From Adiantum capillus-veneris (Eukaryota > Streptophyta > Polypodiopsida > Polypodiales > Pteridaceae): 64,000 nt of DNA. A program made the position numbers and the translations under genes. Each line of letters starts with the position of its first letter. The first letter of the stretch is position 1. The stretch spans positions 65,678,248 to 65,742,247 of the forward strand of contig CM043944.1 in NCBI GenBank assembly GCA_014529385.2. The letters run 5' to 3'. Positions 10,370-22,640 of the stretch are shown piece after piece. Under the pieces are notes generated by a model, which did not search any database, was not told the DNA's origin, and saw only the letters and a list, made by a program, of their open reading frames with translations.

Positions 10370-12252
10370 TGAGGTATTGGTACCAAACTGTATGGCGTCG
10401 AGGGAGATCGTCAACAACGTCTAGAATTGTGGAAAGGACTCTTCACCGGCCCACTCTAATGCGTGGGTAATACGATACTTGAACTTCATAAAGGTCTTTA
10501 ACGCTTGCTTCTTTGGGCCGTGCCGAAAGCGACACAAAGTCATCTGTGGATGCGTCAAAGCTTCTACTTCGGCTATAGTCGTGGATCTACCTTCTTCAAG
10601 AATCTTCGAGGAGGAAAATTCCTGAAACCACTTCCAACACAAAAACATGAACATACCCATTTCATGTGAAGTGACTGAAAAAATTCTAGTCTTCTTTAAA
10701 GATTGTGCATGCAATGTAGATGAACATATAGACGGAGTGCCAATCCCTTCATCAAACATACCCAACAATGGATTCGAAACTTGTCTTTCTGATCTAAATC
10801 TATCAACTGTGGCAAATCACAATGCAAATATCGATGCTTGATGCTCAATCCTTCTTGTGCTCTTTCTGATACTGTGTCATGCCAAGGAAGAGACATGGAA
10901 TCTGAATTCCTTGGGTGCAAATATTTCATCTTTTCAGGAGTAATCCGCATACATCCGTGCTCATTCATGAGTGAATCGTGTTCATTGTGCAATATGGCAT
11001 GCCTGTGAAAAGGGATCACATAAGGACGATGACTAAAATACAGGAAAGCATCACGAATGAAACACTCGAACAATGCGTGTTGACTAATCATTCGAACACA
11101 TAATACTTCCTGTGGGGGTTCTTTGGACCTCGACTCAAGAGTCAAGATCGGTTCTTCGTGATTGATTGAATCTGCGATGGGGTTGGCTTCACTAGACAAA
11201 ATATCAACTAAACCATCATCCTTGTGAACAATCACATCTTTATCTTGCAAATCATCGTGCTCGTGAATAATCACATCTTGATCATGCAAATCATCATGCT
11301 CGTGAATAATCACATCTTGATCATGCAAATCATCATGCTTATCATTATCAAACAAATAATATGTCATGCTTTGGAGAAGACAAGACGGAGAGAGTCTCCT
11401 TCTCTTGATTCTTTGCAATCTGCACCTGCACACTAGAAAAGAGTTGGAACAACTCTTGCATGTGTTGGGATCTCTGTTCGGCCGCCAAGCGCCTTGCTCT
11501 GGCTCACGCTCAAAGGCTAACCGGCTTTCTTCGTGCTCGCGAGCCAATTTTGCTTTTCTTTCTTGGTTCTCGTGATCCATTTCTGCTTTTCTTGCTTCGT
11601 GTTCACGATCAAATTCTGCCTTTCTTGCTTCGCGTTCTAACTTCATGTCCATCATCATCTTGTCAAGAAACCTCCATAGGATCTGGTGCAATCCTTGGCG
11701 TAGATGGGGAAGGGGGAGGGTCAGACAAACCTCCTGGTGGGGTAAAAATTCTTCTTCGTCACTGCCATGCTTATCACCTCCATGCGAAGTATCCATTCCG
11801 CTTCGGGTAATGACCATACACTGAAGTCTTGGGTTCTTAAGTTCACGAGGAACTTGGGTTCTTGTGGTTCGTGGGTTCTTGGTTCTTGAGTCCTTGAGGT
11901 TTTTGAGTTCTTGAGTTCTCGAGGTCTTGCGGTTCTTCTTTAGCTTGCAATCTGTGTTGGAGGAGGATCTTCTCTTACCCGAGCTCTTCTCTTTCCTGCG
12001 AACGCACCCCTTGGTAGCCTTGCGCTCACACCAAGGTTGCTTTTTCCCACCTCACGTCGATTGGCCGACCGCTAAGTGCACGGTCCGCTCTCAATGAGTG
12101 AAAAGAGAAACAAGGAGAGGTTGGACAAGCCCTTCTTTCTTGGGATTCCTGTCACTCTTCAAAAACACGATTAGAAATCGACACGCCCAAGAGGACTTGG
12201 GTTACGTGCGATTGCAACAAGCAAAAATATTCTTGTGGTTCTTTCCTTGAGT
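10370..12252 (-). pseudogene. internally deleted family C copy: gag N-terminus fused to tail ORF
   Basis: The longest frame is 10696-11817 on the minus strand (373 codons, MVITRSGMDTSHGG start). After about 120 codons of gag N-terminus (an Arg/Glu coiled coil with RE-HEARKAE repeats), the capsid, zinc knuckle, protease, polymerase and integrase are all absent. The frame continues into three 13-residue HDDLHDQDVIIHE repeats (about 11220-11340) and then the conserved tail (SEANPIADSINHEEP, HALFECFIRDAFLYFSH, IPFHRHAIL, MNEHGCMRI). The same fusion is present at 25356-26502, so this is a lineage of shortened elements and not a single accident. Such a copy would need proteins from an intact element to move. 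The function of the tail is unknown. The leader at 11818-12252 holds the family's CAAGAACC-type repeats. Confidence 0.75.
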
Positions 12253-12264
12253 GCTCTGATACCA
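12253..12264 (-). other. primer binding site, minus-strand family C copy
   Basis: GCTCTGATACCA on the plus strand (TGGTATCAGAGC on the minus strand), one base from the LTR end at 12266. Confidence 0.85.
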
Positions 12265-12265
12265 A

Positions 12266-12878
12266 TGTAAGGTGCAGCAGAAGTGAATGTTGAATTTTGC
12301 TCAAGATGAGTGCTCCGAACTGTGCTCAAGGTTCCTTTTATTGGAGAGCCTTCCGTTCCTTTAGTGAGAGAGTGCAAATGGTCACAAACAAAGTGGCAAA
12401 CACTGTGAATGAAGGTGTTGAGACTGAGAGATAGAGAGAGAAGAATACGACACCAGTATGTTGTCAAACCCTCCTCCGAAGGCCCCACTCTCTATGGCGA
12501 GAGCGGTCTACTATTGATTGCACAAATCTCTACAATGCTTTGGACTTGCCGACGATGTCGATGACGATGAGGACGACGACGAGACGGGCTGAAATCTGAA
12601 AACGCTAATGGCTGAAATCTGCAAATCTTTATTTGCTGCATTCTGACTCTATGTCGGTGACGACGACGATGCGACGACGACACGCTGAAAACGCAGATGC
12701 TGAAATATGCATTTTCCGGGCTGAATCTGCAAACTAGGTTGGATCTGACCGTGCGGCGAGGATCTGCTGCTGCAGGAAGGTGAGATCTGTGAGGTTTGGG
12801 ACTTGTTCTGCGGTGTCTTGATGCTGAAAACTGAAAACACTGATGCTTCTGTGGTCCTGTCGCGACGAATCTGGAAAA
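12266..12878 (-). repeat. family C 5' LTR, 3' half
   Basis: Starts TGTAAGGTGCAGCAG on the plus strand next to the primer site and runs through the R/U5-like part that matches 17600-18293. It stops at 12878, where a different LTR begins; the rest resumes at 14113. Confidence 0.85.
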
Positions 12879-14112
12879 TGTTAGGTGCAGCGGAATGAAT
12901 GTTTGCGCTTTGCTCAAGATGAGTGCTCCGAACTGTGCTCAAGGTTCCTTTTGTTCTTATGGAAGGTAGAGCCTTCCGTTCTTAATGAGAGAGTGCTATG
13001 ATCACAAACAAAGTGAATGGACACTGTGCGTGCAAGTGTATGAGACTGAGAGATAGAGAGAGAAGAGAGACGACACCAGAGACGTTGTAAAACCCTCCTC
13101 CGAAGGCCCCACTCTCGTCGGTGAGAGTGGTCTACTTATGATTGCACAAACTGTATGCATGAGACTGATGCAAGTCTAGGCTATGTCGACGATGACGACG
13201 GGGATGACGAGGCCGACACTAGGGCTGAAATCTGCAATCCTTTATCTGCTGTCCAAAAACGCTATGGGCTGAAATCTGCTACAATCCAAAAACGTTGATT
13301 TGGGGGGCTGTTTCTGTGGGTCTTTGCCGTTGAAAATCTGCAGGTTTAGGGCTGAAAACTGAGGTTTCTTAAGGCTGAAAACTGATGGTCTTTCCGGGCT
13401 GAATCTGCTACCTCTTTTAGGGCTGATCTTGATGGTTTTCCTACTGCTGAAATCGCTGCATGCTGTGGCTGAAATCTTCAAAAACGCTAGGCTGAGGTGT
13501 CTTTGCAAAAACGCTATGGTCTTCAAAAACGCTAGCTTGCTGGGGTTCTACTGGCGATGATGCCGATGCAAAAACGCTATGCAATGGTTCTTCCGGCGAT
13601 GATGCTGAGTTAAAACGCTAGGTCTGAGCTTGCTTCCGTCGCAGTGATCTGCTGATGAGAAAACGCTAGGGTTGATTCTTCTTGCTTGGAGGGGGAAACC
13701 GCCAAGGGGTCTTGTTGAGAAGTTGTCTGCTGAGCTTGGCTCCTGTTGCTTCTTCTGCCAAATAGTGCAGTCTAGCTTTGCTTATTTACAAACTTACTCA
13801 ATTTGCCCTACCTACTTTCCAACAAAAGTCACTTAATAAATAAGTGAAAAATGTCAAAAATAGGTAAAAGAGGCTAAATGCACTGGAAAATTCCCCTGAA
13901 GGATTCTGATGGATTCTGAGGGGAATGCTTATGATCATGCTGTGTGCAACCAGAGGATATGCATCTACACTAAGTGACTGGGCATGCACGGTCTACGAAT
14001 AGACTCACAAAAGTGCCAGATCACTTCCTATTCTAGACTGACTGGACTGACTGAACCCTGATCATGCTGTAGCTTGTCCACGGACACATAGGGTTGGATG
14101 TGTCACGTGACA
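12879..14112 (-). repeat. solo LTR of subfamily C', inserted in the family C LTR
   Basis: A 1,234-bp LTR running from TGTTAGGTGCAGCGG to TGTCACGTGACA on the plus strand. It has no internal region, so it is a solo LTR left by LTR-LTR recombination. The flanking five bases are GAAAA on the left and CAAAA on the right, a target-site duplication with one later change. The host LTR reads continuously across it. Confidence 0.85.
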
Positions 14113-14656
14113 CAAAAACTCTAGGGTGCTTGCTGATTCAAAAACGCTAGGGGCTGATCTGGATCCTGCTGCAAAACCTCTAGCCTTCTCTTGATGCAAT
14201 CTTCTAACGCCAAGCTTGATGTGCTGTTTGCAAAACGCTGGCTGATCTTGATGAAAAACTCTAGGCTCTTGTTGTTCTGTTGGCTGAAAAGGCTATGTCT
14301 CCTGTCGGGGGTCTTGCTGAGAAGGTGCACTGTTGAAGACGCAGTTCCTGCTGCCTCTTCTGCCAAAAAGTACTAGCGCTAGGTTTCTTATATAGTTGCT
14401 GAGTCAAATTGCCCTACCCAGTTTCCCAATAAAAGTCACTTGTTAATAATATGTGAAAAATGGCTAAAATAGAAAAAATAGGTGTATGCACTGTAAAAAT
14501 GCTCTTGATGGGTTCTGACTGTATTTGATGATCATGTTGTGTGTAACTAGAGGATATGCATCTATTCTAATGCTTGGACATGCACGGTCTAGGAACAGAC
14601 TCACAAAAGTGCCAGAACACTTTCTAAGTCAGCTAGGCTGACTGAACTGAACTAAA
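14113..14656 (-). repeat. family C 5' LTR, 5' half (truncated)
   Basis: Continues the LTR interrupted at 12878. It includes a TATA-like element (TATATAAG on the minus strand near 14386) and the conserved stretch around the minus-strand CCGTGCATGTCC. The outermost 90-100 bp of the LTR, including the TGTCACGTGACA end, are missing at the junction with the LINE. Confidence 0.8.
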
Positions 14657-17182
14657 TCGGTGGGACAGTTGGCATTCTGGCAGGGACTTCCTTTTCGGAC
14701 CAGTGATCCATCCTTATTGTGACTGATAGGCAGAGTAGGGGGAGCACGATGCTTCGCATCCCAGAGACAGTCTTGCTGGACTCACGGCTTCGAGAGCGAG
14801 TGGAGGCTCTTTGGACTGAGAGCCTAGACTTGCAGGATTCTCCTGCTGACAGAGTGGCCTCAGGACTTGCTCAGCTTAGTCGACTCTTTCTTGAGGAGTC
14901 TTTGGCTCGCCTGGCTACAGGGAGAGAGGAGGAGCAGCGTCTTCGACGGGGCGTTGCTTCCTTATAGAGGATGCAGGAGCAGCACCCAGACAGTCCTTGG
15001 TTGGAGGAGCAGTTACAGCAGGCTCGCCATGAGCTCGTCAACATAGAGGAGAGGTGCCATGAGTTTGCTTTCCATCGACATGCATCTCAGTGGACCCAGG
15101 TGGGTGACAGAGTGACATGCGCTTTCTTTGAGGCAGTGGGACCTCGACATTCGCATGCCAAGGTCAGTTAGTTAAGGAGGCCCGACAGGTCAGTTGCTTC
15201 TGAGCGAGAGGACATTCGTGCAGTTGCTACTGACTTAAACCGTGATTTACTGTCTGCAGAGCCTCAGTCAGAGCATCAGGATGCATGCAGAGAGCAGGTG
15301 TGGGCACAAATGCCTTGTCTTGTGACTGAGGAGATGCGCCAGAGGCTTGAGTTGCCTCTTCAGCTTGAGGAGCTACACACGGCTCTTAGAGCACTCCCCC
15401 ATGGTAGCTGTCTAGGTGAGGATGGCTTGACTCCTAGCTTTTTCTTGGAGTATTGGGACTTGCTTGGCTCAGATCTCTGCAGTGCTTTTCAATACATGCT
15501 GCACACAAGGGAGATGCCTAACAGCATGAGTGAGGGCCTGATCTACCTCATTCCCAAGAAGGGTGGCTCCTTGGATGAGATTCGACAGTGGCGCCCCATC
15601 ACCATCCTCAACTCAGCCTACAAAATTCTTGCCAAGGCTCTGAGTTTGAGGATTCAGCCACTTCTAGAGAGCATTATACATGGGACACAGACAGGTTTTG
15701 TCAAGGAGCGTAGTATCCTTGACAACATCTTTACTTTTGGGAGGCTTCTACCTTCGCGCGACTCCGTGGTGAGGATCTGGTGATTCTTCTTCTCGATTTT
15801 GAGGAGGCCTACGACAGAGTTGACTGGGACTTTCTGGAGGGCACTCTACGCAGGATGGGCTTCTCAGATGCTTGGATCAGAGGGGTGTCAGCTTTATACA
15901 GACGGGCACACAGTCAGGTATTTTTGTCAGGAGGCAGAGGTGATCGTTTCATGCTTACACGTTCAGTCAGATAGGGCTGCCCTCTTGCCCCCTTCCTCTT
16001 CCTGTTCCATGCTGAGGCGATGAGCAGGTTTTTGGTTTCACAGCAGGTTGGTTTACGTGGCTTAGTGCTCCCTATTCGGGGAGATGAGCTACTGGACACT
16101 GAGTTTGCAGACGACTTAACCTTGTACTTGGATGGCAAGGAGGCCAACCTTCACAGGTGTGAGCAGGCTCTTGAGACCTTTTGCTGTCCATCTGGCGCAC
16201 TGATTAAGTGGAGAAAGACAATGGCTTTCTCGGTTGGTAGTGCTCCTACGTCCGATTGGATGCCAGGCGAGGGTTTTTAGGTGGATTCCCCCAAGGACTG
16301 TAGTTCGGTACTTGGGTTGTCAGGTAGGTTTGGACTTGTCTCCCAAGCAGCAGATTGCTCCCCTCCGCCTGTCTATCAGGAGGAAGTTGTTAAGATAGCC
16401 CGGGCCAAAGTGGCATGGCAGGTTATCACTCTTCCTTGTTCGCAGGGAGGGTTGGGATCATAGACCCAACACAGCAGAGCAAAACCCTTCTTGGGAAGTT
16501 CATTGTCAGAGGACTTCTTCCAGGGGAGGAGTCGTGGAAGGAGTTCTTGCTTCAGAGGTTTAGTGCTAGGGTGCCTCAGGCTGGAGGCCCTTGACGACCC
16601 TTGACTAGATGGATTTTCACAGAGATGCACAGAGTTTGCTGAGCAGGAGACTCGAGGACCGCTTCGTTGTGAGTCTGCTTCGACTTGGGAGCATCTGCGG
16701 AGAGGCTTGGAGCAGCGTCAACCTACTTGCACGGAGGAGCGTCTGAGACAGCCCCTTGTTTGGAACCCCATGGTTAGCACTCAGAGAGGCCACTTGGTTG
16801 GTTGTCGGCCTCATGTTTCCTGGGGTCCCATGACAGAGGGTCCAACATGCACTTTATTGACTGGCTACAGTTTTTAGGCTTGTCAGAGGAGCTTCAAGGC
16901 ATTCAGCTACTACAGGACATGAGAGGGGTGCAGAGCATGTGTTAGGACATCTCAGAGGCGGTACGAGTTGAGTGGCTCACACCTCTCGAGTCAGCAGCGC
17001 CCGGATGGATGGGAGCCTTCACGCGACTGGAGGTTCTCATCTCAGTTCGGGCTTGCTCAGAGACTAAACCCTCCCTGTTTTTCGAGCTACAGGGTGAGGG
17101 ACGCTTACACCGAGTTGCAGTAGAGGCCCCACAGGTGGCAGAGTGTTGTTTTCAGAGGATCCGAGTGGTGGGCATTTGTGGG
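14657..17182 (+). pseudogene. LINE (L1-type) ORF2, first part: linker and reverse transcriptase
   Basis: This is the ORF2 of a non-LTR retrotransposon, which reverse-transcribes its RNA at a nicked target. The endonuclease is absent; the sequence opens in the linker (ERVEALWTESLDLQD.. at 14719), as expected of a 5'-truncated insertion. Reverse transcriptase motifs follow: LPHGSCLGEDGLTPSFF (15385), LIYLIPKKGG and RQWRPITILNSAYKILAKAL (15540-15640), QTGFVKERSILDN (15690), LLLDFEEAYDRVDWDFL (15784), EFADDLTLYLDG (16101-16136, with the catalytic FADD box) and the LGSXDPTQQSK thumb region (16455). Stops at 14965, 15169, 15972 and 16278 plus frame changes show it is dead. Family C interrupts it at 17183. 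Confidence 0.85.
17178..17182. repeat. target-site duplication GTGGG (left) of the family C element
   Basis: GTGGG here and again at 28019-28023 flanks the complete family C element. Confidence 0.9.
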
Positions 17183-18293
17183 TGTCACGTGACACATCCA
17201 ACCCTATGTGTCTGTGGACAAGTAGTTCAGTCAAGTCAGTCTAGAATAGGAAGTGATTTTGCACTTTTGTGAGTCTGTTCGCAGACCGTGCATGTCCAGG
17301 CACTTAGATTAGATGCATATCCTCTGGTTGCACATAGCATGATCATCAGATTCCCATCAGAACCCATCAGGAGCATTTTTACAATGCATAGATCTATTTT
17401 CCCTATTTTTGACATTTTTCACTTATTAATTTTAAGTGACTTTTGTTGGAAACTAGGCAGGGCAAATTAGCAAGTGAAGTATATAAGAAAACCTAGCGCT
17501 AGCACTTTCTGGCAGAAGAGGCAGCAGGAACAGTTTGTTCAACAGGCAACTTCTTAGCAAGACCCCCATCATCATTGGATGCCTAGCATTTTTGCAACAC
17601 AGCGCACAAGGCTAGCGTTTTCCGTCAAGAACCCAGATTAGCCAGCGTTTTTGCATCTGCAGCAGCCCGACGACAGATCAGCCCTAACGTTAGTGGTTTG
17701 CACCAACAGACTCACAACGTTTTTGCAGCAGGAACCATTTTCAGCCCTAGCGTTTTTGGATCAGCATACCATCCTAGCATTTTGCAGATCCTTTGCGACG
17801 GAATAGTTAGAAGCATAAGCGTTTTTAGTTTTCAGCAGTTAGAACCCACAGCAAATCCTCGCCGCACGGTCAGATCCATCAAAGTTTTGCAGTTTCAGCC
17901 CGGAAAATGCAGATTTCAGCATCTGCGTTTTCAGCGCGTAGTCATCGCATCGTCGCCATCGACATAGAGTCAGAATTTAGCAGATAAAGATTTGCAGATT
18001 TCAGCCCTTAGCGTTTTCAGATTTCAGCGTGTCTCGTTGTCGTCCTCATCGTTGTCAACATCGTCGGCAAGTCCAAAGCATTATAGAGATTTGTGCAATC
18101 AATAGTAGACCGCTCCCGCCATAGAGATTGGGCCTTCGGAGGAGGGTTTGACAACATCGTCGTCAACATATTCGGCACTCTCTCACTAAAGGAACGGAAG
18201 GCTCTCCCTTCCGTAAGTAAAAGGAACCCTTGAGCACAGTTCGGAGCACTCATCTTAAGCAAAGTTCAACATTCACTTCTGCTGCACCTTACG
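17183..18293 (+). repeat. family C 5' LTR (complete copy)
   Basis: 1,111 bp. It starts with the 12-bp palindrome TGTCACGTGACA, which contains a CACGTG G-box core, and ends TTACG (CA changed to CG). It holds a TATA box (17480-17487) and many TAGCGTTTTTG-type repeats downstream. Confidence 0.92.
17480..17487 (+). promoter_or_regulatory. TATA box in family C LTR
   Basis: TATATAAG, conserved at 27077-27084 in the 3' LTR and in the minus-strand copy. Transcription of the element probably starts about 30 bases downstream, near the ACCTAGCGCTAGC sequence. Confidence 0.6.
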
Positions 18294-18294
18294 T

Positions 18295-18306
18295 TGGTAT
18301 CAGAGC
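18295..18306 (+). other. primer binding site, complete family C copy
   Basis: TGGTATCAGAGC, the exact plant initiator-Met tRNA site, one base after the LTR. Confidence 0.92.
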
Positions 18307-18477
18307 TTTGGCAATGTTCTGTATCACTCAAGGAAAGAACCACAAGAACCACATAATTTTTTTTTTTTTGCTTGTTGAGGTTGCACGTAACCCAAGTCCT
18401 CTTGGGCGTGTCGATTCCTAATCGTGTTTTTGAAGAGTGACAAGAAACCCAAGAAAGAAGGGCTTGTCTAGCTTCCC

Positions 18478-19042
18478 TGTCACAAAGTGATGACGTGGCG
18501 GACAGCAGAAACCCTAATTTCTGCCAGAAACCCTAAAATTCCTGCAAACCCTAATTTTTGCCAAAAACCCTAAATTCCGGAAATCGCGGAGGCGGATTCT
18601 TAAAAAAAAAAAAATTTTTTTTTTTTTTTTTTTTGGAAAATGATGAGCGACGCGAATTTTGCTTTTGCTTTTTTTTTTTATAAAAAAAAGGAGAAAAGAC
18701 TCTCTAAGAGAGAGAGAGAACTGATGCTTTTGATTTTAAAAGCTTTTGGGGCTCTGCTTTTGGGCATCCCTTGTAACCTTTAAATTAGTGGTGAGGGCCT
18801 CACTTCTCAGAGCATCTGGACGCAGAGTCTGAGAGTGAAACCCTAACCGCTCTCTTGTACTTTGATGATTGATTAATACAAAAAGAAATACCGAAAGGGG
18901 CGCCAGTCTTTGGGGCCAATATCTCTAGGCACGGAACTCCGCCGGGCCAGTGCAAATCTATTGTGATCTGTGAATTGTTTTGAAGTGGTTATTTGGTGCT
19001 GTCGCGGTTGATTCTTGACTTGGAGTGTCCAAGTTTGTTACA
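18478..19042 (+). repeat. family B 5' LTR (copy 1)
   Basis: Runs from TGTCACAAAGTGATG to TTACA. It includes poly-A/T tracts near 18601-18690, the 35-bp shared motif (18886-18920) and a terminal hairpin (19018-19034). Confidence 0.95.
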
Positions 19043-19043
19043 G

Positions 19044-19055
19044 TGGTATCAGAGC
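19044..19055 (+). other. primer binding site, family B copy 1
   Basis: TGGTATCAGAGC, one base after the LTR end. Confidence 0.95.
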
Positions 19056-19115
19056 ACGGCCGATTTCTCTTCTACGGGAAATCCGATCCCCGAATTTTTT
19101 TTTTCCGCGGCACCT

Positions 19116-20689
19116 ATGGCTTCAAGCAATGATCAGTCGACTCCCTCTGCATCTGGAGATGCGGGCTGGGATCACAACGAAGATTCAGACAGAGAGTATG
19201 GCCCGCCTCAGCCTACTCAGGCGGAGCAAACAGAGATGGAGCGTCGTCAATTGATTGGCGATGCAACAAAGATGATGCTCAATTTTGCCAAGGACCCGAA
19301 GATGGTAAAATATATGAACCAGACCTCTTTGAAAGAGGTACAGATGGAGTGGCAGAGAACCACAACACCACTCCCGAAACCCGCTCTCAAGAAACCTTCT
19401 ACCTCCAAGAAATATACGGAGAAGGAACTGGAGAACGTGGTTGATGCACGGATTGCTCAGCTTTTCGACGTGCAAAAGAAAGGCAAAAAGCACGGCAAAA
19501 AGCAGAACAAAGGTACTGACTTCCCGGGATATTTGGGTCGTCAGTCGACATTCGACAAAGCAAAGAAACGGAAGAAGCGTGTTCGATTTGAAGGAGTACC
19601 CAGTTCTTCTTCTTCTTCTTCTGACAGTTCTTCTAGCTCCTCGGATTAGAGCGAAGAAGACAGAAAAAAAAGCAAAAAGCGAAGCAAGACACAAAGCTTC
19701 GGAACGGGCAAGAAAAAGGCAAAGAAGGCTACATCTCGCCCAGAGACTGACAGTTCTACTGAGGACTCGTCTACAGACAGCTCAGATTCCGATGACGGAA
19801 AGTTTTATGCGAACAAGAAGAATTTTTACAAAGCCAACCAGTATGACTTTCTCGAAGATAACAGCAAGAAAGTCCGAGAGTTTAAGGAAGGTGGCCACTC
19901 GATCAAGTTTGATACTTTTCAGGATACTCAGATGCTTCGAAGGCTTTGTCTCTTATACAGCAGTTTGACATCACTTTCGCGGGAGGACGCTATTCAGAGC
20001 ACTCCAAGATTCGGAGAGCTGCCTCTTACTCTGAGGGGAATGCTCCTACTTGGTGGTCCACGCTTCTATTAAGCAAGACTGTGCCAGTTACATGGCTGAA
20101 ATTCAAGAGGCTTTTTATTTCTTCTTGGTTGACTCAAGAGTTTGAGCGAGATATACGAGCTGCTTGGAACCATCTCCGGATGACCAAGAGCGATACAGTG
20201 AATTCTTATTGTGAAAGATTCTGGAGCTCTTTTCTACCCGCCTCTTCATTCAAGAAGATCTCGTTCAGAGAACAAATTGAGCGGTTTACCTTGGGTCTAC
20301 CTACAGAGATCCGAGATCACTGCTTGGAACAGAAGTCAGCTTCTATTCGGGAGTTGATGAGTCATGCGAAGCGGGGCTTTGCCATTCACTCTGGCAGTCT
20401 GACTTACCCCACAGATGAGGCCATGACACAACGAGCCAAACAGACTTCTGGGAATGAAAGTAGAATGAAAAAGAGCAACCCAGAGAAAAAAAAAAAGGAT
20501 GCACGACCCAAGCTTACTCCTGAGGAGAGAGCTCGCTTCATCAGAGAGGGGAAGTGCTTTGGATGCGGGAAACATGGACATATTTCCGCAAAGTGCCCTG
20601 ATAAGGCACAGAAAGAACAGAATGATAAAGACGACGACAGGTCTGAGAGTTCGAGAGCAGCTGAGGAATGTGGCAGAAAAGGCAGATAG
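19116..20689 (+). pseudogene. gag of family B copy 1
   Basis: The ATG at 19116 is chosen because copy 2 starts at the same place (50414). The N-terminal 178 codons hold an acidic start, the DPKMVKYMNQ block, a Lys-rich basic region and a poly-Ser run, ending at a TAG at 19647. Copy 2 reads through this point with a different codon. The region continues through a frame change to the capsid fold (19946: [16 protein letters not shown], then [23 protein letters not shown]) and a CX2CX4HX4C zinc knuckle (CFGCGKHGHISAKC near 20560). It ends at a TAG at 20687. This is the particle protein that binds element RNA. The reading frame is broken at least once. Confidence 0.88.
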
Positions 20690-21197
20690 AAAAGCAGAAC
20701 TGGTACCACATGGCGTGGGACTTGCACCGAATCAAATGAATGAAAGTACAAACTTTGCCGTTTTTTTTGGGGCAAAGTGAAGGATGTAGAAGCTCTTTTG
20801 AAGGAGCCAAGGCCAACTTCTTTTCACTTGGAATTGGCGGCTCGATTTGGAACTGCGCCCGACAGACTGACGCCACTGGCGGAGGTAGTTCGACTGGCAC
20901 CCGGATGGGATGTTGCCATTACACCGAGCATTGGCAAACTTCGTTTGCAATGATAGGGGTGTTCAGGGCACGTGAGTGACGTTCTACTCGGGATCCCTTG
21001 GTACCACAAGAACTACGCCGTGGTTGACTACCGGGCCGAGAAAGCGACTTTGATAAATGAAGGGCTTAGAGATTGTACTTGATGAACTTCAGTTTTCTTA
21101 CTCATTCTTTTGGGAGAACTGAACCATGGATAAAAGTTGAATATGTTTTGACCTGAAGAAAAGAACGCCAAGATTTTTTTCTCCACGCTCATGCCGA
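20690..21197 (+). pseudogene. protease region of family B copy 1 (badly decayed)
   Basis: Comparison with copy 2 (52030-52560) shows remnants of the retropepsin start (the FFDG.. region is disrupted near 20760-20830) and of the later [12 protein letters not shown] box (near 20980). Indels have scrambled the frame, and the segment before the polymerase (about 21070-21180) differs strongly from copy 2. No functional protease can be read. Confidence 0.6.
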
Positions 21198-22640
21198 TTG
21201 CTTTTGAGAGGGCCTGAAGATCATACCATTGATCTGATATCTGGAAGCACACCACGGAATCGGCCACCTTATTGTGTGAGCCGAGTACAGAATGAAAAGA
21301 TTATGAACTCAGTGAAAGACCTCTTGGAAAAGGGTCTTGTCCAGCTTAGTACTTCACCGTATTGCTCTCCAGTGTTGTTGATTTTGAAGAAAGACAGATC
21401 TTGGAGAATGTGCATCGATTATAGCACTCTCAACGAAATCACCATCAAGAACAGATTTCCGATTCCTAGGATTGATGATATACTCGACAGGTTACAGGGA
21501 TCCTCGTGCTTTAGCAGGATTGACTTGAAGAGTGGATATCATCAGATCAGGATAGCGCCAGGAGATGTCTACAAGACAGCTTTTCGGACAACTTTTGGGT
21601 TATTTGAGTTTTTGGTGATGCCTTTTGGCTTAACCAATGCTCCTGCGACATTTAACCGGATGATGGACAGGATTTTTCGAGAGTAAAGGCTATTTGTTGG
21701 CACTTTCTTTGACGACATCATTGTTTTCTCGAAGAATGAGGCAGAACACAGAGATCATCTGCTTCAAGTCTTTTAGGCATTACGAGATCACACGCTAGTG
21801 ATTAATGCAACGAAAAGTGAATTTTTTCCTACCATGGATACACTTTTTGGGACACATTGTGTCAGCAACACAACAGGAGTGCAAATGGACCCGGCCAAGA
21901 TAGAGACTATCCGTGATTGGCCCGATTTGAGGAATGTCCATGAAGTTAGAAGCTTCTTGGGACTATGTTCATACTACAGGCGGTTCATACGAAAGTTTGC
22001 AGAGGTTGCTTCCCCTTTGCATATCTTGACACAGAAAGGAGTACCTTTTTCGTGGGGACCCACAGAGGTGACTGCCTTTCAGACATTGAAAGAGAAATTG
22101 ACTACGGGACCTATTTTGACTTTGCCGGACTTGCAGAAGTCATTCGAAGTATATTGTGATGCTTGTGGTCGTAGTCTGGGTGCGGTCTTGATGCAAGAAG
22201 GCCATGTCATAGCTTACGAGAGCCGTTTGTTCTCTAGGCCGGAGATGACAGCACAGATTTATGAGAAAGAGCTTTTGGCGGTTATCCATGCTCTTACTCA
22301 GTGGCGGCATTACCTACTCGGAGCGGATTTTATTGTCTTTACAGACCATCAGAGTTTGCGCTACTTCTTGTCACAGAAGCAGCTTTCGGAAAAGCAGATG
22401 CGGTGGGCGAACATCTTGTCATAGTTTCACTTCCAGATTGTCCATGTGCAGGGACAGAAGAATGTGGTGGCAGATGCTTTGTCTCGGAAACCGTTGGTTC
22501 TGGCTATTTCCGCGATCCATCATAGGAGCTTCGAGGATATGGTCGATTAGTATGCCACAGATACAGGTTTTGCAGATATTTTCACACGGATACGGGATGG
22601 GGAGACAGTAGCTGGATACTCCCTTCGGGAAGGCTACTTG
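21198..22640 (+). pseudogene. reverse transcriptase and RNase H of family B copy 1
   Basis: The first 162 codons (21198-21686) include the [19 protein letters not shown] start, [43 protein letters not shown] and [22 protein letters not shown]. The catalytic box is [13 protein letters not shown], after a TAA at 21684. A TAG at 21775 follows, then the thumb and RNase H region (21890-22424: [52 protein letters not shown]). TAG stops at 22422 and 22549 end successive segments. Several stops correspond to CAG or CAA codons in copy 2, pointing to C-to-T decay. Confidence 0.9.

Noticed and set aside
12266-14656. Two adjacent independent family C LTRs as a tandem
   Set aside because: The second LTR (12879-14112) has its own complete ends and near-matching 5-bp flanks, and the outer LTR continues in register on both sides, so it is an insertion and not a tandem.
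18601-18700. A/T homopolymer runs as a retroposon tail
   Set aside because: The same runs occur at the same place in the 3' LTR (24600-24670), so they belong to the family B LTR.
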